NCBI GenBank assembly: GCA_036927565.1
Contig: JAYESD010000001.1
Location: 17,174,001-17,238,000 of the forward strand
From: Tuctoria greenei
Lineage: Eukaryota > Streptophyta > Magnoliopsida > Poales > Poaceae
Direction of reading: 5' to 3'
DNA: 64,000 nt
Shown here: positions 10,879-21,331 of the stretch, one piece after another
Position numbering within the stretch: the stretch's first letter is position 1
How the letters are laid out: the number at the start of each line of letters is the position of its first letter
Translations under genes and position numbers: made by a program
Notes under the pieces: generated by a model
Database searches by the model: none
The model's input: the letters and a program-made list of their open reading frames with translations, nothing else
What the model was told of the DNA's origin: nothing

Positions 10879-13800
10879 TCAAGCCACACTCCGAGAATCA
10901 AGGATATTTAGTTCATTTCAGAGTTCGCAAAAACGCTTTTCATCAAGTGGCTTGGTGAATATGTCAGCCAATTGTTTTTGGGTGTTGACATGTGAGATGG
11001 TAATGTCTCCTTTCATGGAATGGTCTCTCAAGAAATGATGTCTTATGTCTATGTGTTTAGTTCTAGAGTGCTCAACTGGATTGTGGGCTATTTTAATGGC
11101 ACTCTCATTGTCACAAAGGAGAGGAATACGGTTCATATTGTAACCGTAATCTCTTAGAGTTTGTCGCATCCAAAGGAGTTGTGCACAACAACTCCCGGCT
11201 GCAAAATATTCCGCTTCGGCTGTGGATAAAGCAATGGAATTTTGTTTCTTGGATGACCAAGAAACTAAGGATCTCCCTAGGAATTGGCATGTGTCGGAGG
11301 TGCTTTTTCTATCTACTTTGCACCCGGCATAATCTGCATCAGAATAGCCAATGAGATTGAATTTTGAGCCTTTTGGGTACCAAAGACCAAGGTTGGGTGT
11401 ATGAACTAAATATCTCAAGATTCTTTTTATGGCTGTCAAGTGACATTCCTTAGGGTTGGCTTGAAATCGTGCACATAGACATACACTCAACATAATATCT
11501 GGCCTAGATGCACATAAGTAAAGTAGAGATCCAATCATGGAGTGATATACCTTTTGATTGACGCTAGGTCCATCTTCATTGAGATCCAAGTGGCCATTCG
11601 TTGCCATGGGGGTCTTTATGGGCTTTGCCTTGTCCATGCCAAACTTCTTGAGTATGTCCTGCGTGTACTTGGTTTGGCTTATGAACGTTCCTTCCCTTTG
11701 TTGCCGCACTTGGAATCCCAAGAAGTACTTCAATTCTCCCATCATTGACATTTCAAACCTGTATGTCATGATTCTACTAAACTCTTCACAGAAGGATTGG
11801 TTAGTTGACCCAAATATTATGTCATCAACATAGATTTGACAGATAAAAAGATCATTATATAAGTTCTTTGTGAATAATGTATAGTCTACTTTGCCAATTT
11901 GAAAGCCATTTTCAATTAAGAAATCTCTAAGACACTCATACCAAGCTCTAGGAGCTTGTTTGAGGCCGTAGAGAGCCTTAAACAATTTATATACGTGGTT
12001 GGGAAATTCTTCGTCTTCAAACCCGGGTGGTTGCTCCACGTACACTTCTTCCTTGATTGGTCCGTTGAGGAAGGCGCTTTTCACGTCCATTTGATACAGC
12101 TTGAAATCATGGTCAGTAGCATATGCAAGTAATATTCTAATAGATTCAAGCCTAGCTACTGGAGCAAAAGTCTCATCGAAATCCAAACCTTCGACTTGTG
12201 AGTACCCTTTGGCCACAAGTCGCACCTTGTTTCTTGTTACCACTCCGTGTTCGTCTTGTTTGTTGCGGAAGACCCACTTGGTGCCCACTATGTTTGCATT
12301 GGGTCTTGCCACAAGTTCCCACACCTCGTTCCTCTTGAAGCTGTTCAATTCTTCTTGCATTGCCACCACCCAGTCCGGATCCTTCAATGCATCCTCAATC
12401 CTGCGTGGTTCCAAAAAGGAGACAAACGAGTAATGCTCACAAAAGTTAGCTATGCGAGATATAGTAGTCACTCCCTTTTGGATGTCACCAATGATGTTGT
12501 CGATTGGATGATCCCTTTGAATGCATTGGTGTACCCTTGGGTGGGGCACTTGGGGAGTTGTGTCTTCATGATCGTTTTCTTCTCCCCCTGAGTGGTTTCC
12601 ATCGTTGACTTGTTGATCATCCTCATACTCTCGTGCTTGTGTTGAAGCTCCCCCTTGATTGTTGGTCTCCTCTTGTGGTTCATTTTCCTCATTTATGTGT
12701 GAAGGTGATTCTTGTGGTCGAACTTCACCTAGAGCCATTCTTTTCAAGGCTAGACAAGGAGCTTCTTCTTTACCTAATTCACATGGATCAAATTGCTCCT
12801 TTTGGGAGCCGTTAGTCTCATCGAACACTATGTCACGTGCTACTTCAACAAGTCCGGAGGCCTTGTTGAAAACACGATAGGCGTAGGTGTTCAAATCATA
12901 ACCGAGCAAGAAACCTTCATCGGACTTCGAAGCGAACATTGAAGTCCTAGGCTTCTTGTTCAGGATATAACATGGAGAACCGAAAACTCGAAAGTAAGAA
13001 ATGTTTGGTTTGTTACCAGTGAGTAGCTCATAGGGAGTTTTCTTGAGTAGTCGATGAATATAAAGCCAATTTGCGGCGTGGCAAGCGGTGTTAATCGCTT
13101 CCGCCCAAAATCGATCCGAAGTCTTGTATTCATCGAGCATAGTTCTTGCCATCTCTATGAGTGTTCGGTTCTTCCTTTCGGCAACTCCATTTTGTTGTGG
13201 TGAGTATGGCGCTGAAAATTCGTGCTTGATGCCCTCTTCATCAGGGTACTCCTCCACTTGTATGTTCTTGAACTCTGTGCCATTGTTGCTTCGAATATTC
13301 TTGATTGACAATGAAAACTCGTTTTGAGCTCGCTTGAAGAATTTCTGACTTATCATGCAAAAAGAAAACCCAAGTGAAGCGAGAAAATCATCAATGATAA
13401 CCAAACCGTATTTGTTACCGCCAATGCTTATGTAAGCAACTGGACCAAACAAGTCCATGTGAAGTAGTTCCAGCGGTCTTGTTGTAGTCATGATGTTCTT
13501 TGCGGGATGATGTGCTCCAACTTGCTTCCCGGCTTGGCACGCGCTACAAGGCCTGTCTTTCTCAAAAACAACATTTTTCATACCTCGGATGTGATCGCCC
13601 TTGAGGAGTTTTTAAAGATTCCTCATACCAACATGCGCTAGCCGTCTATGCCACAGCCAACCCATGTTGGTTTTTGCAATCAAGCATGTGTCGAGTTCGG
13701 CTTTATCCTTGTTGAAGTCAACAAGGTAAAGCTTTCCCTTCAACATACCCTTGAAAGCAACGGAACCATCACTTCTCCTTGAGACGGTCACACCCTCGTT

Positions 13801-14082
13801 AGTGAACAAGCAATTATAACCTTTGTCACATAGTTGAGATATGGACAGCAGGTTATAATCTAAAGATTCAACATGTAAAACCTGAGAAAGTGTGTGTTCA
13901 GAGGATATTGCGACCGGTACCGAGCACCCTTCCTTGACTATTATCTCCGAAGTAGATGCCTTCGTTTGGGTCCTAGTTTTCTTCATATTCCACGAACATC
14001 CTCCTTTCTCCGGTCATGTGGTTGGTGCATCCACTGTCTAGCACCCATTTGGCTCCACTGGAGGAATAGGCCTGCAAAAGAA
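10879..14082 (-). pseudogene. Sirevirus pol: protease, integrase, reverse transcriptase, RNase H
   Basis: Minus strand. Protease motif VLDSGCTNHMTG (about 14050). Integrase zinc-binding HHCC (WHRRLAHVG, CSACQAGK) and core follow; then RT with DVKSAFLNG and YVDDIIFGS; then RNase H ending in the SRTKHIDIRHHFLRD block. Lesions: a stop near 14000 just after protease, TAA at 13614-13612 (where CAA or similar is expected in the linker), a stretch of compensating frameshifts with a small deletion after integrase VIIDDF (about 13390-13340), Asn in place of the second catalytic Asp (RSNNGTEF), and TGA at 10920-10918, where CGA is expected, 13 codons before the normal end at 10879. RT and RNase H are otherwise open for more than 500 codons. 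Confidence 0.9.
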
Positions 14083-14408
14083 AATTATGCTTTGGTTTTA
14101 GGTACCCAAGCTTGCTTGGGTCCTTGGAGGTTAGTTACAATACATTTGGGCGCCCAAACATGGGATTTTGTGTTCCCATGGCGTGGCCCAACATAATAAG
14201 CATAAACTTTACCATGATTGTTTCAAATTAATACATAAGAGGCATCAAAAGTTTTAAATAGAAGCTGCTGTTGCTTATGAATCGGACTAGTCTGGGTGGC
14301 CGAACTTGTACGGATGACCGGACTTGTCCGGACTCCGACCAGACTAGTCCGGTATTCATGCGAGTTCAGTTTCTTATTCTTTAACTTATCGATTTGAGAG
14401 GGTCTTCC

Positions 14409-16499
14409 CTACACAAAGTAGATCCTTCCCTTGTTATTCTTATGACTTCCAGCATGTTGCTTTTCATCATAAGAGTAACCAATGCCATATTTGACATTTG
14501 GAGGTCTTTGTACCAAGTATGCACTACGTGCATAGTTGATCTTCTCCTTGTCAAATATTCCACATTGGGTAGGATTTTTATCTTTTGTGGAGGTTGACTT
14601 CTCCTTCAAGCTGGTGTTGATTTTACTACATGTGCACAGATGAACAAGATCAGTTTTAGTTTGTTGAGAAGGTGAACTTGAAGAGGAGGAAGGTTCACTT
14701 AGCTTGAGTGACTTAACTTGCACATCAAGGATTTTGTTAACCTTGATCAGGTCAGCAAGTTGGCCCTTGATTGCAACATTTGAGTCGGTTAACTCCAAGC
14801 AAGTTTTCTTGCTTAAAGCTAGCTCAAGCTCTAGTGAACTGTTTTTCTCCTTTTCAAGCTCTAGGAGTTTGTCAAGTTTGACATACTTCTCCTTTTGGGA
14901 GATAATCATGTCCTCTTGACGATCAATTAACCTCTCCTTCTCAACAAGTTGGTCAAGTAAAAATCTCATTTTAGCAGCAGTTTTCCTATCTAGTCCATTT
15001 AGCATGTCCTCATCATCACTATCTAGTTCATCATCACTAGAGTAGGAATGCATGGAAGGGGTTATGATGTTTACCTTGCGTTTACCTTCCTTTGCCATGA
15101 GACAAGTGCCATTTCCTTTCTTTGCTCCGAGTGTGGGAAAGAGTGTGGATTTCTTGGATGTGCTTTCTATGGCTATGCTAGCCATCTCTTCTTCATCGGA
15201 TGATGAGGACTCATCGTTTGATTCCCACTCCTTCCCAATGTGTGCTTGTTCGGCTTGTTTGTTCTTCTTGAAGAATTTCTTGGGTTGAGGCTTGGTTTCT
15301 TTAGTTTTCTTCTTGTTGTCCTCATACGGGCAATTGACTATAAAGTGGTTATACTCACCACAATTATAGCACACCCTCCTCATCATTGGCTTCGTCCTTT
15401 CCTTGTACTTTCCTTCACTTGATTTTGTTCCCTGTCTCTTCTTCATTATTCTCTTGAATTTTTTCATGAACAAAATCATATCTTCTTCATCTAGCTCACT
15501 ACTCTCGTCATCACTGTCCTCCTGTAGCTGTGCTTCTCTTGCTTCTTTGGATAGAGGCTTGAGAGTAGATTTTAGGGCAACTCCTTTCTTCTTGGCCGAC
15601 GTGAGGTCGGCAACTTCTTTGACGTGCTTGGCTTGTTTCTCCATCATTTCAAAGTTGATAATTTTACCAAGCAATTCATCCGGAGTCATCCTTTTGTAAC
15701 TGGGGCTTTCTCTGATCATTGAGCATAGTGTGACATTGCGAGGCATAAAAGCTCTAAGGATGAGCTTTACCACCTCGTGGTCATTCCACTTCTTGCTCCC
15801 ATATGATCGTACCTTGTTGACAAGTGTCTTCAATCGGTTGTACATGTCCTGGGGTGACTCGTCTTCCTCAATTGCGAATCTTCCTAGTTCCCCTTCGATC
15901 ATTTCAATTTTTGCCTCACGCACATGCCGGTCACCTTCATGTGTTGTTTGTAGTGTATCCCATATCTCCTTAGCAATTTCGAGTCCATCCACCTTGGTGG
16001 ACTCGTCTCAACTGAGAGAGGAGGTGATTACGGCTGCGGCTTGAGCGTTTCTATGGATGGCCTGCTCTCGACTTGGGGTGAGCTCTTCGTCGTCATCCGG
16101 AACATCTATCCCTGTATATACAACATGCCATAAACTTGGGTTGAGGGAAATCAAATGCATCTTCATATTCTGCCTCCACATGGAGTAATCACTCCCATCA
16201 AAGTGTGGGGCTTTTCCAAGTGGGATAGATAAGTAGTGATTGTTATTGGAATTTAGACGATCATAATTAAAAGGATATCGGGAGTAGTCGGTGTGACTAC
16301 TCCCCTTCTTCTTCTCTTCAACTTTCGCATTCCCTTTGGAAAGTGCCTTCTTTTTGAGGAGCGCCTTTAGCTCCAGCATCTCCTCATCGTGGTCCTCGAA
16401 GTCTTGAATGGCTTCGAGGTACTTCTCCAGTTTTTGGGTCTTGTCGTTGTTGACTTCCTCTTGGTTGTTGATTTTGTGGACATCCTTCATGTCCAACAT
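14409..16499 (-). pseudogene. Sirevirus gag with one in-frame stop
   Basis: Starts at ATG 16499 (MLDMKDVHKI) and runs in one frame to 14409, broken only by TGA at 16010-16008 (SLS, stop, DESTKVDG). The N-terminal DUF-like region contains APHFDGSDYSMWRQNMKMHL; the middle is the copia gag domain; CYNCGEYNHFIVNC near 15370 is the CCHC zinc knuckle; the C-terminus is rich in coiled-coil-type leucine and lysine (VEKERLIDRQEDMIISQKEK). About 695 codons, the large gag expected of Sireviruses. Confidence 0.9.
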
Positions 16500-16537
16500 G
16501 ATCTCTTCGAGTGGTTAAACTCTTTCTTGAAGAACCT

Positions 16538-16549
16538 GCTCTGATACCA
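16538..16549 (-). other. Sirevirus primer binding site
   Basis: Minus strand TGGTATCAGAGC, complementary to the 3' end of initiator Met-tRNA, two bases from the LTR edge at 16552. Confidence 0.9.
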
Positions 16550-16551
16550 AT

Positions 16552-18116
16552 TGAATGTAGGCCTAGAGGGGGGGTGAATAGGCCTTTTGAATTTTTGTCG
16601 GATCCTGCAACACTCAACAGCAAGTTTAATACCAGAGAAATCGGACTAGTCCGGTAAAGTGCGGACTAGTCCGGTGTTCACGGACTAAGTTGATCAAGAT
16701 TAATCGATTAGGTTGATTCTTTAATTGTATGCAGCGGAAATATAGAATCAAACAATAGTTTAACAGTTATATGTTGGATTGTGTCACAATTAAGGCTTGT
16801 GTTCAACAATTTAATGTAAATTGAACAATGAGTATCAAACCCTAGAGTAAGTAGATCAATTTGAGTGATGAACACAAAAGGGGACAAGAAACACAATTTA
16901 TCCCGTGGTTCGGCTACCACGAAGGCAACCTACATCCACGTTGAGGAGCCCACAAAAGGACCAGGTCTTCTCCAACCCTACCATCGTCGGATCGCCACGA
17001 AGGCGAATCCTCTTCCACTAATCACAAAGGGGTGAATAACCAAATTCAGGGGGCGTTCTCACATGTTGAGAGCTCCCTTAGATTACAAATCACAAAGCCA
17101 CCAAAAACACACTCAGAAATTACAATTGAAACGTAGGAGTGTGTTAGAGATTCAAACCAAGAGCTCAATGATGTGTGCCAAGTGTCTCTCCAATTATCTA
17201 GAAGTGATCCTCAAAGGATTGATCGATTTTGCACTTAATTTCATGGAGAGAGGTGGTTTTTGAGTCTCTTGGGAGGTGTGACAGCGCTAGGGTTCGAGAG
17301 ATTGTAAAAGTGGGCCGTGCACCTCTATTTATATGGGGTTTCTAAAAGTGACCGTTAGGGTTCAGAAAGATTGAACAAGTCCGTGGTGGTCACCGGACTA
17401 GTCCGGTGTGCTGTGTGTAGCAAACCCTAAGTGTCCCGAAATATCAGACTAGTCCAGTCGAAAACGGACTTGTCCGATTTCACTACTGGAAATCTTCGGA
17501 CTAGTCTGATAGACATCGGACTTGTCCGGATATATGAAACCCTAAGTGTGTTGGATGATAAGTCCGCACTTGGAGGACTTGTCCGATTTAGATCAGTGGA
17601 TATTTCGGACTAGTCCGTGTAAACATCGGACTTGTCCGAAGTGGATCAGAAGGAATATCAGAATAGTCCGGTTGACAACGGACTTGTCTGATTTTGTGTG
17701 ACTTGTGAAGTATGTAGAGGACTAGTCCGCCCTGGGGAAGACTAGTCCGACTCAAGTCAGAAAGATATCGGACTAGTCCGACAGATATCGGACTTGTCCG
17801 ATCTGGTGCAGAAAGGATATCGGACTAGTCCGGTTAACAACGGACTAGTCCGGTCCTGTGTAACTTTGTGCAGTATGTGTGTGTGCTTAAACATGATTGA
17901 GCTCTTGGGTGTGTTTCCTTAACACACTCCATACACAATAGTCTACTATTTCTTTTCCTTGAGCACAAGTTCACTTTGCTCCTCATTATCCCTTCTTTTT
18001 GGCATTTTGCTAATTTTTCATTATTGGCCTGCATTCATCTCAATCAAAAGGTTAGGATCCCAATTGTTTGTCATAAATCATTCAAAACCCACAAGTGAGT
18101 CCTAGATGCACTTTCA
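16552..18116 (-). repeat. Sirevirus 5' LTR (right copy)
   Basis: 1565 bp, same ends and same palindrome array as the left LTR. Differences between the two LTRs are mostly single transitions (for example CGGACTAGTTCGG on the left against CGGACTAGTCCGG on the right near 17820), pointing to a moderately recent insertion. Confidence 0.93.
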
Positions 18117-18608
18117 CTTTTAGCACCCTATATATTCCCTCCATAGCCAACCAGCAGACCACAAAGAACTTGGACTGGATTATTTCATTCCTCCATTTTA
18201 CATAGGAAAGGAAGTCTTTCTACAGGAAAGGAAATATGATTCCTGTGTTCCAAACACCTGTGACATCATCACAATGTAGGAATGAATTCCTTTGAAGTTT
18301 CCTTTAAAAATACTCTATTCCAAGAAACACAGAGAGTACATGTCAGCCCATTAGACCCAACCTACTATTTGGAAAGTATTCGGTTATTGTTTGGAAATTT
18401 TCCATTAAAATACGGTATTCCGATAATTTGGTCGGAAATCAGTCTAAATCGTTTCCATTCCGTTTACCAAATTTCAATGTCTGATAAAAACGGTAATCGG
18501 ATCGAAAATTTTGGAAATTTTCGAAAATGGTAATCGTATCGGAAATTTTCGAAAACAGCATCGGACGGTTCGGGAATTTATCATACCATTCTCATCCCTA
18601 GGGCAGGA

Positions 18609-19783
18609 TGATCCTGGCGACCAGAATGAAATGTTGGATATATGTTGTCCACGGCGCAGGGTTATTCAACACAAGCAATAGGTAGCATATCCTAATCTTT
18701 CTCCTCATATATAGCATGTTAACTAATTTTTCGGCCCCAAATGATCTAGAAAAATTACTCCAGATTTGATGATGCCATAAATTTATCGCTGCTCAAAACA
18801 ATGACGGTGCTCATCAAGCTCGCAAGCTCAACTTCATTCATCCTCAAACTAGCTAATTATTTCAGATGGATTTACGTTAAGGGGTGTGCATTCAGTCTAC
18901 CCGATATTTTGGTTCAGGTATTTTGGTCTTTTTCAAAATTTGGTTTCTTGAAATCACTACCTGAATTGTTTTAATAATATTAGGTACCCGAACATTTTGG
19001 GTACCAAAATCCCGGTTCGGTCTTCGGTCCTACCCGATATATCCGAATTATACATTATATCCATGTCATATTTACACAAATTTAATATGATTGATAAATT
19101 TAATCCCACGAGGTCATTTATTATAAATTGACAAATGAAAAATAAAAAATAAACGTTTAAATCCAACAACTTCACACATCACAACTTGAAAATAAAATAT
19201 CTAAATTTGTATTGTTCGTAGTTTAGCAGGCATAATCTAACTTATTATTTGACGGATCGGCTATTCGGTTATTTCAGTTACCAGAGAGTGGTACCAGAAC
19301 CCGACATTTATTTTTCAGTTATTTATATTTGCTACCCAAAAAGTACCTGATACCCAATATTTCGGTCTTTTTGGTTCCGGTCTCGATTTTATTAGTTTCG
19401 GTTTTCCGGTGTTGGTTTATTTGCCCGCCCCTAATTTATGTAGTAGTAGCATACGGGATATACATATTTCTCCTCCAGGTTTTTTCACAAAACTATTTAG
19501 TGATATATCCTATGTGCATATTACATATGTAAAACTAATGTAAAATATAAAACTTTTTCAAATGGAAGTCTTAGGTTTTGTCAAATCTATCTTTGAGATT
19601 TACGCAATTTTGATCTGTTTTAACAATACAAGAATTGTACTTTTAGATTCACCATGAAAATATTTCCATAATATACAATCTAGTACTACATGTTATTGAA
19701 GTTAATAAATTCCACATAAATCATTGGTCAAAGGTAATTAGTTCGACCAAAACAGAAATAGAGTTGAGTTGGGGCGGAGGAAG
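18609..19783. other. Right remainder of the mariner-type element, with a possible further MITE
   Basis: No gene seen. Between about 18876 and 19432 the ends AGGGGTGTGCA and (minus strand) AGGGGCGGGCA suggest another nested MITE, rich in TTTTGG and CGGTTTT blocks; I could not find a clean target duplication. A 50-bp stretch around 18802-18862 (CTCATCAAGCTCGCAAGCTC) is an inverted match to about 3827-3876. Confidence 0.4.
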
Positions 19784-20008
19784 TATTATGCGTTGCTGTT
19801 GGCCGCATAAGGTTTGGTCCTTCATTCAAGCCGTAGCCATTTGTACAGGCGGCTGATGCGACCGGGCGCACCGAGCTTACCTGCGCGCCAATCACCGAGG
19901 CGTCTTAAACGCGCGCAGTGCATGCGCATCTTTGAATTCAATTGGAACCGCTCCGCGTCCCATCAAACTACTGCACGCGTCGAGAGACGAACAGCCAGGC
20001 GGGTTCAA

Positions 20009-20117
20009 ATCCTCTGCAGTACTGCAGGTGCAGTAGAGATGGCTGACATGAGGGCCCCACATGGTGTGGGACCCACATGTCAGCCACCTCTACTGCACCT
20101 GCAGTACTGCAGAGGAT
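20009..20117. mobile_element. 109-bp foldback MITE in the promoter of small-family gene 1
   Basis: The two arms ATCCTCTGCAGTACTGCAGG and their inverse continue for about 42 bp each around a short GGGCCCCACATGG centre. The element ends 27 bp before the TATA box of the gene at 20225. Two more copies lie at 31531-31633 and 31845-31889. Family unassigned. Confidence 0.8.
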
Positions 20118-20144
20118 GAGCACCCCAACCAGGCTGCTACTACT

Positions 20145-20150
20145 CTATAA
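20145..20150 (+). promoter_or_regulatory. TATA box of small-family gene 1
   Basis: CTATAA, 75-80 bp upstream of the start codon at 20225. Paralogs 2 and 3 carry a better TATAAAG at the equivalent place, which supports this reading. Confidence 0.6.
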
Positions 20151-20224
20151 GATCACCCAGGTACGCCATCCTCTTCTCCGCACAACCACTCTTCCTCTCT
20201 TCCCAAAACCGCGCCAAGAACACC

Positions 20225-20620
20225 ATGGCTGACGAGACAACGACGCCGCCAAGCCCTCCGAAGGATGCCAAGGGGAAGCGTCCCCGACCGGACTCCCCCC
20301 CCCCCTCGGACAAGAAGTGGGCTCTACGGAAGATGACGCGCGATGTATTTAACAATACATCGCGCTCCATGCGTCGCCTTGGGCTTGGTCCCCTTCCAGA
20401 GTATGCTGCCATGGGGACCACAGGCCACTACGTCTTTGGCATGACGCACTTGGCCTGTCACCTCGATGTCCTCTGGGAGACGCTGTCGGACGAGCTCGGC
20501 GTTGCCGACCGCAACAACCTGGTGGCGGCGACGTCCAGCAAACTGGGCTTCCCGTCTCCACCGCGAGAGGCGCCCCCACCCAGCCAGGAGCCCAAAGAGG
20601 AGCAGGAGAAGGAGAAGTAG
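20225..20620 (+). CDS. Uncharacterised small protein, family member 1 (intact)
   Basis: 131 residues, start ATG in the strong plant context ACACCATGGCT. I do not recognise the family. It has a low-complexity N-terminus (MADETTTPPSPP, KGKRPRPDSPPP), a conserved core of about 65 residues (DVFNNTSRSMRRLGLGPLPE, HYVFGMTHLACHLDVLWETL) and a charged C-terminus (KEEQEKEK). The core recurs in the two downstream paralogs as DVF-x2-TS-x4-LGLG-x-LP, then Y-x-FG, then L-x2-L-[YW]-ET. No signal peptide or membrane segment is evident. The 3' untranslated region (TTCTTGTTTGTAATGTAT and TTTCTGTTCAT) is also shared, which argues that these are transcribed genes. The codons for DVFNNTSR form a 12-bp perfect hairpin. 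Single exon. The function cannot be stated. Confidence 0.75.
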   Translation: MADETTTPPSPPKDAKGKRPRPDSPPPSDKKWALRKMTRDVFNNTSRSMRRLGLGPLPEYAAMGTTGHYVFGMTHLACHLDVLWETLSDELGVADRNNLVAATSSKLGFPSPPREAPPPSQEPKEEQEKEK

Positions 20621-21331
20621 GTGGAGCGAGGTGGAGGAGAAGTAGTTTTGTCTTGTTCTTAGTTGTGTTGTTGATCTTTTCTTGTTTGTAGTTTGTATTT
20701 TTCTTTTTTCTTGTTTGTAATGTATCGTCTTAAGGTAATGAACTTTATATTTCTGTTCATTGGTGCGCATAAATAGTTCTAATGTTGATGTTCTAACGAT
20801 AAACTAGTGGACTATTTATCTCTTTTATCTTTTAGAATGGAATATATTTGCACTTCCAGCTCTACTGAGCTGGAGATCCAGAAAGTGACTATCACCTACT
20901 AGTTTATTTGACAGGACCAGCAGGGAGAAGCCCACTCTCTGTTCAAACCCAACATGGATCCAACATAATGAGCAATCAAACAGCAAAGCACGTAGTAAAT
21001 CACAAAAAGCGCAACAACAGTTTTTGGAGTACGTATCAACTTTAGCCCAGATTAGATGCTCGTGGGCGTCATTGCAAAAGGGTGAAGACAAAAAACACTT
21101 GATTCGGATGGCTTGCAAAAACAAACTAGAAGTCGGGGTCATCGAAATTTTTACCCGATTTGGATTGAGTCTTAGTTATAGACTTCCATAATAATAAAAT
21201 GTATCAGGTATTTTACTTTCACAAGTGTGTCATAAAATGTATCAGGTGTTTTACTTTCACTGGTGTGTCATAAAGTGTACGCCGGCCGCGTATCCTGATC
21301 CAACCGTACAACTTCAAATAAAGGGGGGTTA
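20621..21331. other. 3' flank of gene 1 and spacer
   Basis: The first 150 bases are the gene 1 3' untranslated region, shared with the paralogs. Further on is a 38-bp tandem repeat, two copies (21194-21231 and 21232-21269, ATAAAATGTATCAGG and following) plus the start of a third. No gene seen. Confidence 0.5.

Larger units (their letters stand above)
6337..18116 (-). mobile_element. Full-length Sirevirus-type Ty1/copia retrotransposon
   Basis: An 11.8-kb element on the minus strand with two 1565-bp LTRs, a Met-tRNA primer site next to the right LTR, a polypurine tract next to the left LTR, and, in order from the right, gag, protease-integrase-RT-RNase H, and an extra ORF between pol and the 3' LTR. 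The copia order (integrase before RT), the very large gag with a CCHC knuckle, the third ORF and the AAAAAGGGGGAGAT polypurine tract fit the Sirevirus lineage. Gag, pol and ORF3 all carry inactivating lesions, so it is not autonomous now. Both LTRs carry about 20 copies of a CGGACTAGTCCG-like palindrome. Confidence 0.92.
5941..18258. mobile_element. GTTTGGAA-ended MITE interrupted by the Sirevirus
   Basis: The left end contains GTTTGGAACGTAGAAATC and the right end, read on the minus strand, GTTTGGAACACAGGAATC. The element's own sequence is 5941-6336 plus 18117-18258. The Sirevirus sits in it with near-identical pentamers on both sides (ATTTT and CTTTT). No coding capacity. Confidence 0.6.
5872..18331. 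mobile_element. Possible Stowaway-like MITE ends, interrupted
   Basis: The left end CTCCCTCCGTCTCTAAATAC follows TA, and a right end reading CTCTCTGTGTTTCT on the minus strand precedes TA near 18332. The left part also holds a small hairpin (TTTGTAGTT and AACTACAAA, 5899-5923). The two ends agree at about 10 of the first 14 bases only, so the pairing is tentative. Confidence 0.35.
5775..18600. mobile_element. hAT-like element with 8-bp target duplication, itself interrupted
   Basis: The inverted ends are TAGGGATGAAAATGGT at 5775 and TAGGGATGAGAATGGT read from 18600 on the minus strand. The flanking octamers are GGGCAGAA (5767-5774) and GGGCAGGA (18601-18608), a 7 of 8 match. An 8-bp duplication and these ends are typical of hAT transposons. 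Its own sequence is short (5775-5870 and 18334-18600, the latter rich in GGAAATTTTC motifs) and has no transposase. It is probably a non-autonomous element. Confidence 0.75.
5642..19783. mobile_element. Mariner/Stowaway-type element, split by nested insertions
   Basis: The left end reads CTCCTCCCTCCGCCCCAACT and the right end, on the opposite strand, CTTCCTCCGCCCCAACTC. Both continue into CAACTCTATTT and a matching stretch around TACCTTTGACCAATGA (5690-5706 and its inverse near 19723-19740). TA dinucleotides flank both ends (5640-5641, 19784-19785). Only about 1.3 kb belongs to this element: 5642-5774 and about 18609-19783. Where the two parts join, a short open frame (SGPYPDHQ, PPPAAPDDLGQ, then DDPGDQNEMLDICCPRRR) may be a coding remnant. 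I could not identify a transposase. Confidence 0.7.

Noticed and set aside
5775..18600. hAT transposase
   Set aside because: I looked for one in the non-Sirevirus parts of the hAT-like element; only a few hundred bases remain and none code for it.
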